NCBI RefSeq assembly: GCF_018991925.1
Contig: NW_024729424.1
Coordinates: 1-64,000 of the forward strand
Length of the DNA: 64,000 bases
Direction of reading: 5' to 3'
Source: Homarus americanus
Lineage: Eukaryota; Arthropoda; Malacostraca; Decapoda; Nephropidae
The position numbers and the translations under genes were made by a program. Of this stretch, positions 45,101-56,530 are shown piece by piece. Below the pieces are notes generated by a model. It searched no databases. It was given only the letters and a program-made list of their open reading frames with translations, and was not told the origin of the DNA. Each line of letters opens with the position of its first letter. Within the stretch, counting starts at the first letter, position 1.

Positions 45101-46695
45101 TGTGCAAGACACTATCTACAGGGGGTAAACAGCAACTACAGAGGATTGTCACTACAGGGGTTAAACATTAACTACAGGGGGCAGGCAATAACTGCAGGTG
45201 GTAGACTACCTAGAGAGGGTACACACTAACTACAAGTGGTTGACACTAACTAAGGAGGTAGACACTAACTACAGATAGTTGACACAAAGTATAGGGGTTA
45301 AACACTAACTACAGAGGTTAGACACTAACTACAGGGGTTAGACATTAACAACAGGGGGAGGCAATAATTACAGGGAATAGACACTAACTACAGAGGGTAG
45401 ACATTAAACATAGAGGTTAGATAATAACTACAAGGGGTAGGCACTATCTACATGGGTAGACACTAACTACAGGGGGTAGACGGTAACTACACTGGTAGAC
45501 ACTAAATGCAGGAGGTCGGCAATAACTAAAGGAATGTAGATTAAACCTGCAGGGGATACACACTATCTACATGGAGTAGACGCTAACTACAGGTGGTAGA
45601 CACTAACTACAGGGGGTAAAAACTTATTACCGGGGGTAGACACTAACTACAGGAGGTATACACTACATATTGGTGGGGGGGGATACACTAACTACAAGTG
45701 GAAGACACTAATTACAGGGGGTAGACACTAACTGCAGGGGGTAGGCAATAACTACAGGAGGTAGACACTAACTACAGGGGGTAGACACTAACTAACGGAG
45801 GTAGGCAGTAACTACAGGAGGTAGGCAATAATTACAGGTGATAGACACTAACTATAGGGGGTAGACACTAATTACAGAAGGTAGGCAATAACTACAAGAA
45901 TGCAGATTCTACCTGCAGGGGATTCACACTAACTACAGGGAGTAGACACTAACTACAGGGGATTGACACTAACTACAGGGGTAGAGACTAGCTACAGGGG
46001 GTAGACACTAACTACAGGAGGTAGACACACCCTACAGGGGGTACACACTAAATACAGGTGGTAGACACTAACGACAGAGGGTCAACACTATCTACAAGGG
46101 GTAGAAACTAATGATAGGGGGTAGACACTAACTACAGAGGTTTGATACTAACTACAGAGGTAGACACAAACTACAGGGGGTAGACACTAACTACAGGGGG
46201 TAGACACTAACTACAGGGGGTAGACACTAATCACAGGGGCAGACCTAAACTACAGGAGGAAGACATAAACTACAGGAAGAAGTCATAAACTACAAGGGGT
46301 AGACACTAACTACAGTGGGTAGACACTATAAACTGTGTTGTTAATTCTAACTACAAGGGTAGACATAAACTATAGGGAGAAGACATAAACTACATGGGGT
46401 AAATTCTAACTACAGGGGGTAGACATAAACTACAGGAAGAAGAATTAAACTACTGGTGGTAGACACTAACTACAGGAGGTAGACACTAACTACAGAGGTT
46501 AAACACTAACTACAGGGGTTAGACACTAACTACAATGGGGCAAACACTAACTACATAGGGTAGGCAGAAACGAAAGGGGTAGACACTAACTACAGGGGTA
46601 GACACTAACTACAGGGGGTAGACATAAATTACAGGAGGAATACATAAACTACAGGGAGTAGACACTAACTACAGGGGGTACACGCTAACTACAAG
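42174..46695. repeat. 20-bp satellite array, segment 4, degenerating to an edge
   Basis: The first ~1 kb resembles the other arrays (GGTGGTAGAC monomers). From about 43250 the monomers change to CACTAACTACAGGGGGTAGA-type with many substitutions, altered spacings and GGCAATAAC variants. At about 46695 the periodicity stops (CAAGACACCTTAAGTC). Loss of homogeneity towards an edge is the expected pattern at a tandem-array boundary. Confidence 0.93.
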
Positions 46696-46823
46696 ACACC
46701 TTAAGTCACCATGAAGGGCCTCAACCAACATAATGTCTAATTCGCTTCCCATCGTCTGCTGCTTCAGTCCAGACAGTAGTGAACAGAGTGGGTGACTGTA
46801 CTACACCTTGGTGTACTCTTCTG

Positions 46824-46869
<46 letters not shown>
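46824..46869 (+). repeat. (ATT)n microsatellite
   Basis: About 15 ATT units. They abut a 44-base segment (46910-46953) that recurs inverted at 47419-47462 next to an (AAT)n tract. Confidence 0.9.
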
Positions 46870-46871
<2 letters not shown>

Positions 46872-46909
46872 ATTTTATTTTTCTTCTCACTTTTTTGTTT
46901 ATTTTATAT

Positions 46910-47567
<658 letters not shown>

Positions 47568-47661
47568 CACAAAGAAATACAAAATGAAAAAAAACGAAAG
47601 TGAGGCACAATATATGTATGTTGTGTTGTCAATAGTAAGATAAACAATTGAGACCCTGCAA

Positions 47662-48015
47662 TTGCGTGTAAATGAGGCAGAAAGTCAGATCAGCAACCTG
47701 GGACTTGGTCACAATTTTCGTGATGCCATGTGGCAGCAAGATCTACCACAGACAACACATTATGCTTCCAATATCTTCCCAGGCGGTAGTACCTCCCTGT
47801 TTGGTAGCTGCCTAATACCTACTTCTGACCACTTAGAAGTATTTAAATCATCTTGTGTCACAGAAAGACTTCTGGTTGAAGCTAGTTTGATTAAGGAATT
47901 AAATTCAATAAATCTTAGTGATGGTCAGTTCAAAACTGATAATATGTTACATAAATTTATTTGTCAGTGGCCCAAGGTTAAAAATGCTTTGAAAACCTTT
48001 GATCTAGATGTATGA
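47662..48015 (+). pseudogene. Possible C-terminal end of a Penelope-like element protein
   Basis: 117 codons ending at TGA/TAG-rich sequence. The part RLLVEASLIKELNSINLS and the following FKTDN...FICQWPKVKN resemble, from memory, the end of the GIY-YIG endonuclease region of Penelope-like elements, where a Glu-containing LLVExSLI helix is common. No RT or complete GIY-YIG domain is present, so only the 3' end of an element would be here. The next ~250 bases contain a hammerhead-like motif of a type reported for Penelope-like elements, which supports the call. Alternative: an unrelated short frame. Confidence 0.45.
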
Positions 48016-48194
48016 TAGTTATTTAGTGGGTCCCTTATTTTTGACCTGACCTGACTAGTCACGTCACCCCCTTCTCTTAAGTTCCTCTACGTGTGTGTTG
48101 GTGTGGGGATTAGTGGATGACATCATTATGACCTGACCTCATGTTTTTAAGGTCACCCTGTATATTTAAGCCTCTCTCTGTCCATGTAATCCAG

Positions 48195-48250
48195 TTGCCT
48201 CTGAAGATGTCTTGAATAAAGACGAAAGCAAATGTGCTCCGTTGTTTCCC
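48195..48250 (+). ncRNA. Hammerhead-ribozyme-like motif
   Basis: CTGAAGA (48201-48207) fits the core CUGANGA. After one T, GTCTT (48209-48213) pairs with AAGAC (48219-48223) as stem II. GAA then AGCA (48227-48230) pairs with TGCT (48235-48238) as stem III, followed by C at 48239 as the expected cleavage base. Stem I is weak or absent and one base is extra beside stem II. Such short-stem-III ribozymes are known in Penelope-like elements. Activity is not shown. Confidence 0.4.
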
Positions 48251-48273
48251 TTTTACCGTGTGATTTAATCAAG

Positions 48274-48956
48274 AGAAATCCGACTGCGAGAGAGATTTAG
48301 GAGTAATGATAAGTAGGAACCTTAAGCCAAGTAAACAATGTGTTTTTGCTCGTAACAAGGCTAATAAAGTACTTGGGTTCATACAAAGGAGTGTTAGTTA
48401 CAAGACTAGCGAGGTCATCCTAAAACTGTATCTTGCTCTTGTGAAACCACACCTGGTTTACGCAGTTCAGTTCTGGTCACCGTATTACAGAATGGATATA
48501 GAATCCTTGGAAAGAATTCAGAGGAGAATGACAAGACTAATCCCGGGCATTAGGAACCTTGAGTATAGAGACAGGTTAAAGCCTCTTAATTTGCACTCCC
48601 TTGAGAGACGTAGAGCGAGGGGCGACCTGATAGAGGTGTATAAGTGGAAGGCAGGGCTAAACAAAGGGGACATTACAAAGGTACTCAAACTATCCAACCA
48701 GGAGCGAACTCGTAACAATGGTTATAAATTAGATAAATTTAGATTTAGGTGTGAAATAGGTAAACACTGGTTTGGAAACAGAGTAGTGGATGAATGGAAC
48801 AAGTTACCAAATATCATCATTAACTCGAATACGCTGAATTGCTTCAAACATAGGTTGGATGCTCATATGAGCAATAGGGGTTGGGTGTAAACGGGACTGA
48901 CCAGTATGGGCCAATAGGCCCGCTGCAGTTTCCTCCATTCTTATGTTCTTATGTTC
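48274..48956 (+). mobile_element. CR1-type LINE 3' fragment, inserted in the Penelope-like 3' region
   Basis: A 5'-truncated CR1 copy. It is flanked by an 18-bp duplication CCGTGTGATTTAATCAAG (48256-48273) and CCGTGTGATTTTATCAAG (48957-48974), with one mismatch. It ends in GGGTGTAAACGGGACTGACC..., then TTCTTATGTTCTTATGTTC, the octamer-type tail of CR1 elements. Confidence 0.88.
48306..48890 (+). pseudogene. CR1 ORF2 C-terminus
   Basis: 194 codons, open. The sequence covers the region after the RT palm: KANKVLGFIQRSVSYK, VKPHLVYAVQFWSPYYRMDIESLERIQRRMTRLIPGIRNL, the LHSLERRRARGDLIEVYKW block and a final FGNRVVDEWNKLP...FKHRLD. This is the standard CR1/L2 end. All catalytic domains lie upstream and are missing because of 5' truncation, so it is not functional. 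Confidence 0.88.
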
Positions 48957-49016
48957 CCGTGTGATTTTATCAAGATTTATCTTATCCACGTTTTCATTGT
49001 GGATCTACATGAAATA

Positions 49017-49296
<280 letters not shown>

Positions 49297-49365
49297 CAAA
49301 GAAGTATGTTTGTGTGTGTGTGTGTGTGTATCTGCACGAGAATCTTGGAAACTACTTTACCGATC

Positions 49366-49909
49366 TGTAGTGATGATGGATGGTGGTATATGTAGTGATG
49401 ATGAATGATGTATATGTAGTGATGATGGATGATGTTATATGTAGTGAAGATGGGTGGTGTTATATGTAGTAATGGTGGATGGTGTTATATGTAGTGATGA
49501 TGGATGGTGTTATATGTAGTGATGATGAATGATGTTATACTTAGTGATGATGGATGATGTTATATGTAGTGATAATGGATGTTGTTATATGTAGTGATGA
49601 TGGGTGGTATTGTATGTACTGGGGGTAGTGATGATGGACGGTGTTATATGTAGTGATGATGGGTATTCTTATATGTAGTGATGATGGTTGGTGTTATATG
49701 TCGTGATGTTGGATGGTGTTATATGTAGTGATGATGGATGATATTATATGTAGTGATGATGGATGTTGTTATATGTAGTGATGATAGATGGTGTTATATG
49801 TAGTGATGATGGATGATGTTATATGTAGTGATGATGGATGTTGTTATATGTAGTGATGATGGATGGTGTTATATGTAGTGATGATGGATCGTGTTATATG
49901 TAGTGATGA
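49366..49909 (+). repeat. 25-bp minisatellite, array 1
   Basis: About 21 copies of GTAGTGATGATGGATGNTGTTATAT with scattered substitutions. The array is preceded by GAGAATCTTGGAAACTACTT and followed by a segment with GGAGGGTGGCGTCCTACC, both of which recur around array 2. Confidence 0.9.
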
Positions 49910-50325
49910 TTAGACAATAAAATAATAACAGTTTAATGCTAAAAAAATATACTTTGCTGTACCGTTGTAGTGGAACTTACATACATCGGTAATGAAATAT
50001 TGATGAAGAAGGAGTTTTGGGGAGTGAACAGTGAGATAATGTGGAGTTTCCCGGAGGGTGGCGTCCTACCATGGCCTAGTGAATGAGCCGTTCGGACCAA
50101 ACTTGGCATGGATAGCAAGTGTTTCCTTGCTTCTCTCATGGACAGTTCTCTGTTGGATGCTCCAGAGTAGGAACTGGCAAAAATCTGTACATACTTGCTA
50201 CTAATGGCAAAACCAAAAATGTGGTCTGCCCCAATGCACTACAGTGAGACAATGTGGAGCCTCCGAGAAGGTGGCGTCCTTCCGTGTGTGTCCGGACGAG
50301 AATCTCGGAAACTACTTTACCGATC

Positions 50326-50465
50326 TGTAGTGAAGATGGATGGTGTTATATGTAGTGATGATGGATGGTGTTATATTTAGTGATGATGGATGATGTCTTA
50401 TGTAGTGATGATGGATATTGTGATATGTAGTGATGATGGATGATGTTATATGTAGTGATGATTAG
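50326..50465 (+). repeat. 25-bp minisatellite, array 2
   Basis: About 5.5 copies of the same unit. It is preceded by ACGAGAATCTCGGAAACTAC (compare array 1) and followed by GTGGAACTTACATACACCG...GGAGGGTGGCGTCCTACC. The whole module (leader, minisatellite, trailing segment) is therefore present twice in about 1.2 kb, and a further partial trailing segment occurs at about 50240-50283. It behaves like a repeat family that carries its own minisatellite. Confidence 0.85.
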
Positions 50466-50589
50466 TGAAAAACATGGTGGAACTTACATACACCGTTAAT
50501 GAACTATTGTTGGAGGAAGAATTTTTGGGGACTGAACTCTGAGACAATGTGGAGCCTCCCGGAGGGTGGCGTCCTACCGTTGCCTAGCG

Positions 50590-50670
50590 GATGAAAGCTA
50601 AGTTGCTCCATTATTTCACTTTCCCTGTGTGGTTTTATCGAGATTTATCTTGTCCACGTTATCATTGCAG
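50590..50670 (+). mobile_element. Second remnant of the Penelope-like 3' end
   Basis: GAAAGCTAAGTTGCTCC followed by TTTCCCTGTGTGGTTTTATC and GAGATTTATCTTGTCCACGT parallels 48224-48273 and 48957-48995. It keeps the right half of the hammerhead-like motif (GAA, AGC...GCT, C) but not its left half. Confidence 0.55.
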
Positions 50671-50869
50671 ATCTTTTGGCTCATACTGGGCAGTCCCATT
50701 TACACCCTACACCTATTGCTCAAATGTTCATCCAACCTATGTTTCACACTACCCATCGTATTCGAGTCAATAATGATGTTTGGTGATTTGTTCCATTCAT
50801 CCACTACTCTACGGTATTTCCAAACCAATGTTTACCTATTTCGCCCCTAAATCTAATTTGTTCTAATTT

Positions 50870-53510
50870 AAAACCATTGTTATGAGTTCGTTCCTAGTTG
50901 GATAGTTTGAGCACATTTGTTATGTCCCCTTTGTTTAGCCCTGAGTTCCATTTATACACCTCTATCATATCGCCCTTACTCTACGTCTCTCGAGGGAGTG
51001 CAAATTAATATGCTTTAACCTGTCTCTGGACTCGAGGTTCCTAATGCCCGAGATTAGTCTTGTCATTCTCCTCTGAATTCCTTCTATAGATTCTATAACC
51101 ATTTTGTAATACGGTGACCAGATTTGAACTGCGTAATCCAAGTGAGGTCTCACAAGCGCAAGATATAGTTTCAGGATGACCTCTCTATTTTGTAACTAAC
51201 ACTCCTTTGTATGAACCCAAATACTTTATTAGCCTTGTTTCGAGCAAATTCACATTGTTTACTTGGCTTAAGATTCCTACTTATCATGACTCCTAAATAT
51301 TTCTCACATTCGGATTTCTCTCTAACATCGTTGTTCATATGATATCTGATTTCTCTGTTTATATCTCCTAGACCAAGTACTCTACTTTTGTCCACATTGA
51401 ATTTCATCTGCCATTTTTCAGACCATTCGATAAATCTGTTTAGATCTTTATGTAGTTTTGCGTAGTCCTCGTCAGATTTAATTACACGCCCTTTATTATG
51501 TTGCTGTCTATGCCGATATCTATGCCGTTTATGTATACAATAAATAATAATGGTCCAAGTAGTGAGCCTTGGGGTACTCCACTTGTGACGTTCCACCAAA
51601 AGGATTTAGTGCCGTTACTGCTCACTCGCTGTTTTCTGTCCTGCAACCACGCACTAATACATTTTAGAATACCTCCTCCAATGCCATGAGCCTCCACTTT
51701 TATTATTAGTCTTTCGTAGGGGACACTGTCTAAAGCTTTGCTAAAGTCAAGATATACCACATCATAGTCGAGCCCCTCGTCAACTGATTCGAAAACAGCT
51801 GAAATAATGTTAATAGATTAGTTAAACATGAGCGCCCGCTTGAGAAGCCATGATGGGAATCACTGATCAACTTGTGCTTCTTCAGTTGATTTCGAATAGA
51901 ATTTGAAATTACTGCTTCCAGTAATTTGCCTGCAATTAATGTTATGCTGAAAGGACGGTAATGATCTATCTCCCTTCTCGAAATTGGTATTACATTCTCT
52001 ATCCTCCAGGATTCTGGTACTACACCCGTTTTTAAGGACATGTTAACCAATTTCGCAAAGGGCATACTAAGGTCTTCCTTACATTCATTTAATACTCTGG
52101 CAAATATATCATCAGGACCTGGCAACTTATTAGGCCATAACTTATATATTTTCTTACTAACATCGTTACTAGTCACTACTAACTCGCTTAATCTATTTTC
52201 TGCACTATCTCTGCATATAGTCGGTGCCTCGGATATCATATTCAAATTTTCGGCGGTGAAAACTGTTGAAAAATATTTATTCAGATTATTGCTAATTTTT
52301 CCGTCGTTATCACTTAGCTCGCCGGTGTCTGACTGTATTGGTCTAATTTCTTCTTATGTTTCAGTTTGATACATTTGAAAGAATCCCTTGGGGATTGACT
52401 TCGCCTCCCTTGCTACCTTCAGTTCATCATTCCTCTTTACTTTTCTTATCTCGGTCTTAATCCTACTGGATAATACCTTATAATAATCTCGGAGGTAAAC
52501 CCTTCACCACGATTTATTCTTCTACCTATAGCCTTCGTTAGTTCAATAATATTATTTAAATAATTGTTTATCCATTAAGGGTCATTGTTGTCTGACCTGA
52601 ATTTTCTGTATGGTATGTTCTGCCATTGTGCATTAAGTAACTCAATATTTAAATTGTTGTGGAAGTCGTCAACCTCAGATCTCGCGATCAGGTCATCTTC
52701 AACCGTCATATTTTGTGAAGATATCGTTCTCAGGTCTCCAGGTAAAGTGAGCTTGCCCTCTATAGGTACATTGTGTGAGGTCACCTCGCATGAGGTCATG
52801 TATTCCATCCCCAAAAGTGATACCCCTTTTCTCAGCTGCCTTTTCAACCTGTCAAAGTTTGCCCTTCTGAAATCTAGGACTTAAATGGAATTTTCCTTGC
52901 GTCTGCCATTAAATTCTAGTTGAAATCTTATTTCTTTGTGATCGCTATTGGCAAGTTCATTCCTTATCTCGACATTACTAATAAGGTTTCCTTTGTCAGA
53001 ACTAATTCGAGTATATTATTACCCCGGGTGCATTCGGTTATATGTTGGCTTAGGAAACAGTCCTGAACTGTTTCAAGAAAATCCTCTGATTCTGAGTCGG
53101 CTGTAAGGTCGAACCAATCTATTTAGCTAAAGTTAAAGTCTCTTACTATACAGACAATGCTATTTCTGGAAGCCCTGCGCATTTCATCTCAAATAAGTGG
53201 TTCATTAACTCTATCAAGATTAGGAGGTCTATATATTACTCCTGCGATTAATTTTTCTCTTCCATCGATTAATTCTATCCAAATTGTTTCTGTATTCAGT
53301 TCAGTTTTTATTTCCTTATTTATTTCACACTTCAGATTATCCCTGACATAGATTGCTACTCCGCCTCCTTTCTTAATCTGCCTATCGGTATGAAATAATT
53401 TGTAACCATCGATTTGGTATTCGGCAGGTAACTCTCGTGAGTTTAAGTTTATTCAGTTTCGGTGAATGCTATTATATAGATTTTTTCGGTACATACCAAG
53501 ACCCTTATTT
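50870..53510 (-). pseudogene. CR1 ORF2 remnant (endonuclease-side fragments, RT, C-terminus)
   Basis: Order on the minus strand: endonuclease-linker fragments (52575-52847), a pre-RT/RT start (51730-52245) with NKLPGPDDIFARVLNECKED and PFSITLIAGKLLEAVI, an RT core (51482-51760) with VYLDFSKALDSVPYERLI (motif A) and TSGVPQGSLLGPLLFIVYIN (motif B), a thumb region (51171-51599) with KWQMKFNVDKS and KYLGVMISRNL, and the C-terminus (50965-51153) with HLDYAVQIWSPYYKM. The catalytic YADD is not intact in an open frame: the motif B frame ends soon after IDSNII. At least four frame breaks separate the parts. Confidence 0.85.
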
Positions 53511-53519
53511 CCACCATTC

Positions 53520-53708
53520 TTATGTTATACTCCTACTGCTTGTGTAGTAGTCATTTAAGTTAGTAATCTTCTGAGTCCTCTCTTTGACGCGTTTAGGTTT
53601 TAACTCCCTGCCTAATTTAATTTTGTCATCATTCCTAGCATTATTTCCCTGTGACTTCTCACTCTGTTTACCCTCCCCCATTGAAGTCTCCTCCACCTCC
53701 GTGCCCAT
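53520..53708 (-). pseudogene. CR1 ORF1 C-terminal fragment
   Basis: 62 codons, charged (MGTEVEETSMGEGKQSEKSQ...), in a different frame from the esterase part. The 71-bp change made by the hairpin insertion plus its duplication (53750-53820) shifts the frame and explains the separation. No domain is recognised. Confidence 0.5.
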
Positions 53709-53724
53709 ATGTTCCCCTAGCAGT

Positions 53725-54645
53725 TTAAAGACTTCGACATCTTTTGAACCGTGGCCGGACAGATGGCCGAAGTCCGTCGGCCAAGTGTCCTTCGGCCATC
53801 TGTCCGGGAGCCTTTTGAACTGCCCTCTCGAGAGAGCCAGCCGGGGTTGTCACCACATCCCTAGCATAACGGTCCCTTCTGCCGTAAAATTTTTCCCAGT
53901 TGTCAATGAATGGGACTGATATTGACTCACAATATCTGTAAAGACGGCAGTTGACACCAACTACCCTTGACAACCATTCATTGCCAACTCTCCTTCTAGG
54001 CAGGACACCACATTTGATAGGGATCCCTCCCTTCAACCTAATACGTTCTATAGCTGTCTTGAATTTATCAAGAAGCTCCTCACTCCTACACCGGCCGATA
54101 TCATTGCCTCCTGCACTAAGGCAGATAATGGGTTTGTTCTCATTACCAGACAAAATATTGTCCATCCTGTCAACTATATCCCCCACCCCAGCTCCTGATA
54201 AACACACCCTCATCCTATTTTTATTTCTACTACAAAAAGCTCTATCCAGGTACCGTACCTGGGAATCGCCAACAATTATGGTTTTCGTACCTTCCCTCTC
54301 AGCCCTCTCCCTGACTATGCTAACGTCCAATTCGTCTATTAAAGGACTAAAAGAGTTTTTACACTTAGCTGTTGTCGTTTCCTTGGTGTCTTTTCTCACT
54401 ACGATTTTGCTAGTTCCTCTCCTCACAGCCTTCCATTCGCCTGTGTTTTCCTCAGACATGGACTTTCCTTGTCTCGTGTCTTCTTGCTTCATCCTCTCTA
54501 TCACCTTCTCTATCTCGGCCCTCAAAAAGGGACAGCCCTGTTCACAATTAGCGCTAGCCATTACCGACAATTTATCCCCGGGAGCCAAGTCTGCTTTGAT
54601 CTTTCCTCTAGCGAGGGCAAAACACAACTGGAGGTCATAACACAA
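53725..54645 (-). pseudogene. CR1 ORF1 with SGNH-type esterase domain
   Basis: 306 open codons; the first ATG in frame is 54561 (MASANCEQGCP). The esterase blocks are visible: IIVGDSQVRYLDRAFC (catalytic Ser), GAGVGDI (Gly block) and ICLSAGGNDIG (GxND-like block). Some CR1 and related LINEs carry such an esterase in ORF1. The C-terminal Asp-x-x-His block is not intact: the sequence reads YARDVVTTPAG where a His is expected. The last ~25 residues (AEGHLADGLRPSV...) are translated hairpin insertion. Likely inactive. Confidence 0.8.
53750..53811. mobile_element. 62-bp palindromic insertion with 9-bp target duplication
   Basis: Arms CCGGACAGATGGCCGAAG (53755-53772) and its perfect reverse complement (53790-53807) enclose a 17-base loop. 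The insert is flanked by CTTTTGAAC at 53741-53749 and 53812-53820. A foldback element with a clean 9-bp duplication looks like a very small transposed hairpin. It interrupts CR1 ORF1 and shifts its frame. Confidence 0.75.
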
Positions 54646-54660
54646 CTGGCGAGGTCAGTA

Positions 54661-55272
54661 GTGTTATATTTACAGGAGATGGGTCAGCGAGTTGGTCATG
54701 GAGAGGATTGTCATTGTGCCCACAGAGTCCCACTGCCTAAACCTAAGATGGAGACGGCAAAAAGGAACTGACCTTGAGCAGCGGCAGTTACCACAATCCT
54801 CTTGCCGACAAGTCTGCCGCTTGTTTCTGCAGGAGCAGAAAAGGTAGCAGTAGCAGCAGCTATCGTAGCCATGGTGTTGTATCATACACAATACACAGTG
54901 TGACTCTCCTGGGCATCACAAGCGTCCCCACACAGATAACACTGAAACAAAGGGTTTTCTCACGGTGATAACACGACGATAGTGTATTTGAGTTTATCTG
55001 AACATTGAATTTCTTCTGTAGGTTTCACTTACTTATATTATTTCTGCTCACTCCTGGTGCAGGTCTCTCTCATACACTTGTCGGTACTGAATCAAGCGGG
55101 CTAATCCCGCTACCACATATATTTAGGATTACCTAAGTACAGGTAAGATCTTGTTATGCTAATACTTGTCTTGGAGACGACACCACCTGTTCCCACATTG
55201 ACAATACTTATTAAAGGTTGTTCTCACTTTGTACAGTACGTGGGTCACTTGGGAGTAAATTCTCAGAGGGTA
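54661..55272. other. Non-coding stretch upstream of the CR1
   Basis: On the minus strand this would be the CR1 5' leader near 54661-54900 (GCAGC-rich), then unique sequence. I see no gene, RNA or repeat of note up to 55272. Confidence 0.5.
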
Positions 55273-55470
55273 ATTGTCGGGTCATGCTGGGTCACGGTGG
55301 GGTGATGCTGGGTCAGGGTCAGTCATGGTGGGTCACGGTGGATTATAGTGGGTCATTTTAAGTCACGGTGGGGTAAGGGTGGGTCTTAGTTGGTAACGGT
55401 AGGGTCATGGTGGTTCACGGTGAGGTCTTGATGGGTCGTGATGACTCTGGTGGGTCGTGATCGGCTGTGG
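55273..55470 (+). repeat. Degenerate GGGTCACGGT-type minisatellite
   Basis: About 200 bases of imperfect ~10-13-bp units (GGGTCATGCT, GGGTCACGGTGG, GGGTCAGGGTCA and so on). The units are too diverged to phase exactly. Confidence 0.75.
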
Positions 55471-55479
55471 TAGGTCTCC

Positions 55480-56530
55480 CTATTCCAACATCCTGATGCT
55501 CGCCACATTGGTAATGATCAAGAGCGTGTCCATGTAATCAAGTCTAACTGCAAGATTTCCAAGTTACCAAACAACTACACAGTAGTCATTCCTGTTCTAG
55601 CCATCAAGGACCCACCCATTCCTGAAGTATGTAACCTCATGAAACCTGGCTATAGAGCGGATCTTGAAGAGGAGATTCAGTGGTGTAAACATATCTGTGA
55701 TGTCATCACCGTATCACCAGCCCAACACAGCCAAAATGAAGAATCTTCATGTATCATGGGCTGCTTACAATGCAAATCAACCACATGAAAATTGCAATCA
55801 AACAGCAATTACAGCACCAAACAGCAATCACAACACTTCTTCCATTGTTTCCAGATGACTCTAAGTCTGTTGCAATGATCAAGCACTCAATGGATGTAGT
55901 GCGAAGATTAGTCCCGATCCTCAAAGAAGGACAGACCCTGTACAATTGCCAAGGACATTCAATGGACATGGCCTAAAACACACGGGGAACAAAGATTTGT
56001 GGTGATGTTGGGAGCACTCAATATCAAATTGAGATTGCTGAACTATGTTTGGGTGACCTTCTTGATGGCAGTGGTTGGACATAAGCTGTATCACAGGCTG
56101 GAATAGCGAGTTCATGTACTGCAGATTTCTTTCTTAAGGTTGTACATGTAAAGATGACTGCAAGGGTTCCTCAAGTGACAACCTGTGCACTGTTCAAATT
56201 CAGACAATACGCCTACGCCGAATATCGGACAGTTGCCGGCGTAGAAGATTGGGTCAAGGAGCGAAGAGCATCTTCTGTTCAGTTCGAATTCAAGCAACTA
56301 ATCTTTAACTTCGAGCTAACAATTCTGTAAGGGTAACAGTGAACAAATCTACTCGTTCTTTCTCCAAGATGTCCCTGGACGGGAGCCATGAGCAGAACAA
56401 TGCATGCGTGAAAGACGAAGGTAGAGCAGTGGCCCTGACAGAAAAACTAGAAGCCTTACTGAGGTGAATGGTGATAGGTCCTGAGTTGGTCCGGATTGTG
56501 ACCAAGCTCCTCAGTGTGTCAAACAAGTCA
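55480..56530 (+). pseudogene. Decayed member of a repetitive uncharacterised metazoan gene family
   Basis: Across several frames the sequence encodes KNLHVSWAAYNANQPHE, LLPLFPDDSKSVAMIKHSMDVVRRLVPILKEGQT, then (other frame) AKDIQWTWPKTHGEQRFVVMLGAL and LLDGSGW, and near the end SFSKMSLDGSHEQNNACVKDEGRAVALTE...MVIGPELVRIV. From memory these blocks belong to a multi-copy, uncharacterised protein family found in fish, corals and other aquatic animals, with a conserved SHEQNNA-like block. Frameshifts, an in-frame stop before MVIGPEL and missing middle parts show that it is dead. Its function is not known to me; its copy number suggests a link with mobile DNA. Confidence 0.65.

Larger units (their letters stand above)
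50675..54660 (-). mobile_element. Long, decayed CR1-type LINE
   Basis: A nearly full-length CR1 on the minus strand: 3' end (GGGTGTAAATGGGACTG on the minus strand) near 50680-50735, ORF2 C-terminus, RT, endonuclease-side fragments to about 53500, then ORF1 with an esterase domain to about 54645. Reading frames are broken many times, so it is much older than the non-LTR copies in the satellite. A 62-bp hairpin insertion sits at 53750-53811. Confidence 0.85.

Noticed and set aside
50375..54645. A host esterase or RT gene
   Set aside because: The esterase, endonuclease and RT pieces are in CR1 order on one strand with a CR1 3' end, so they belong to one decayed LINE.
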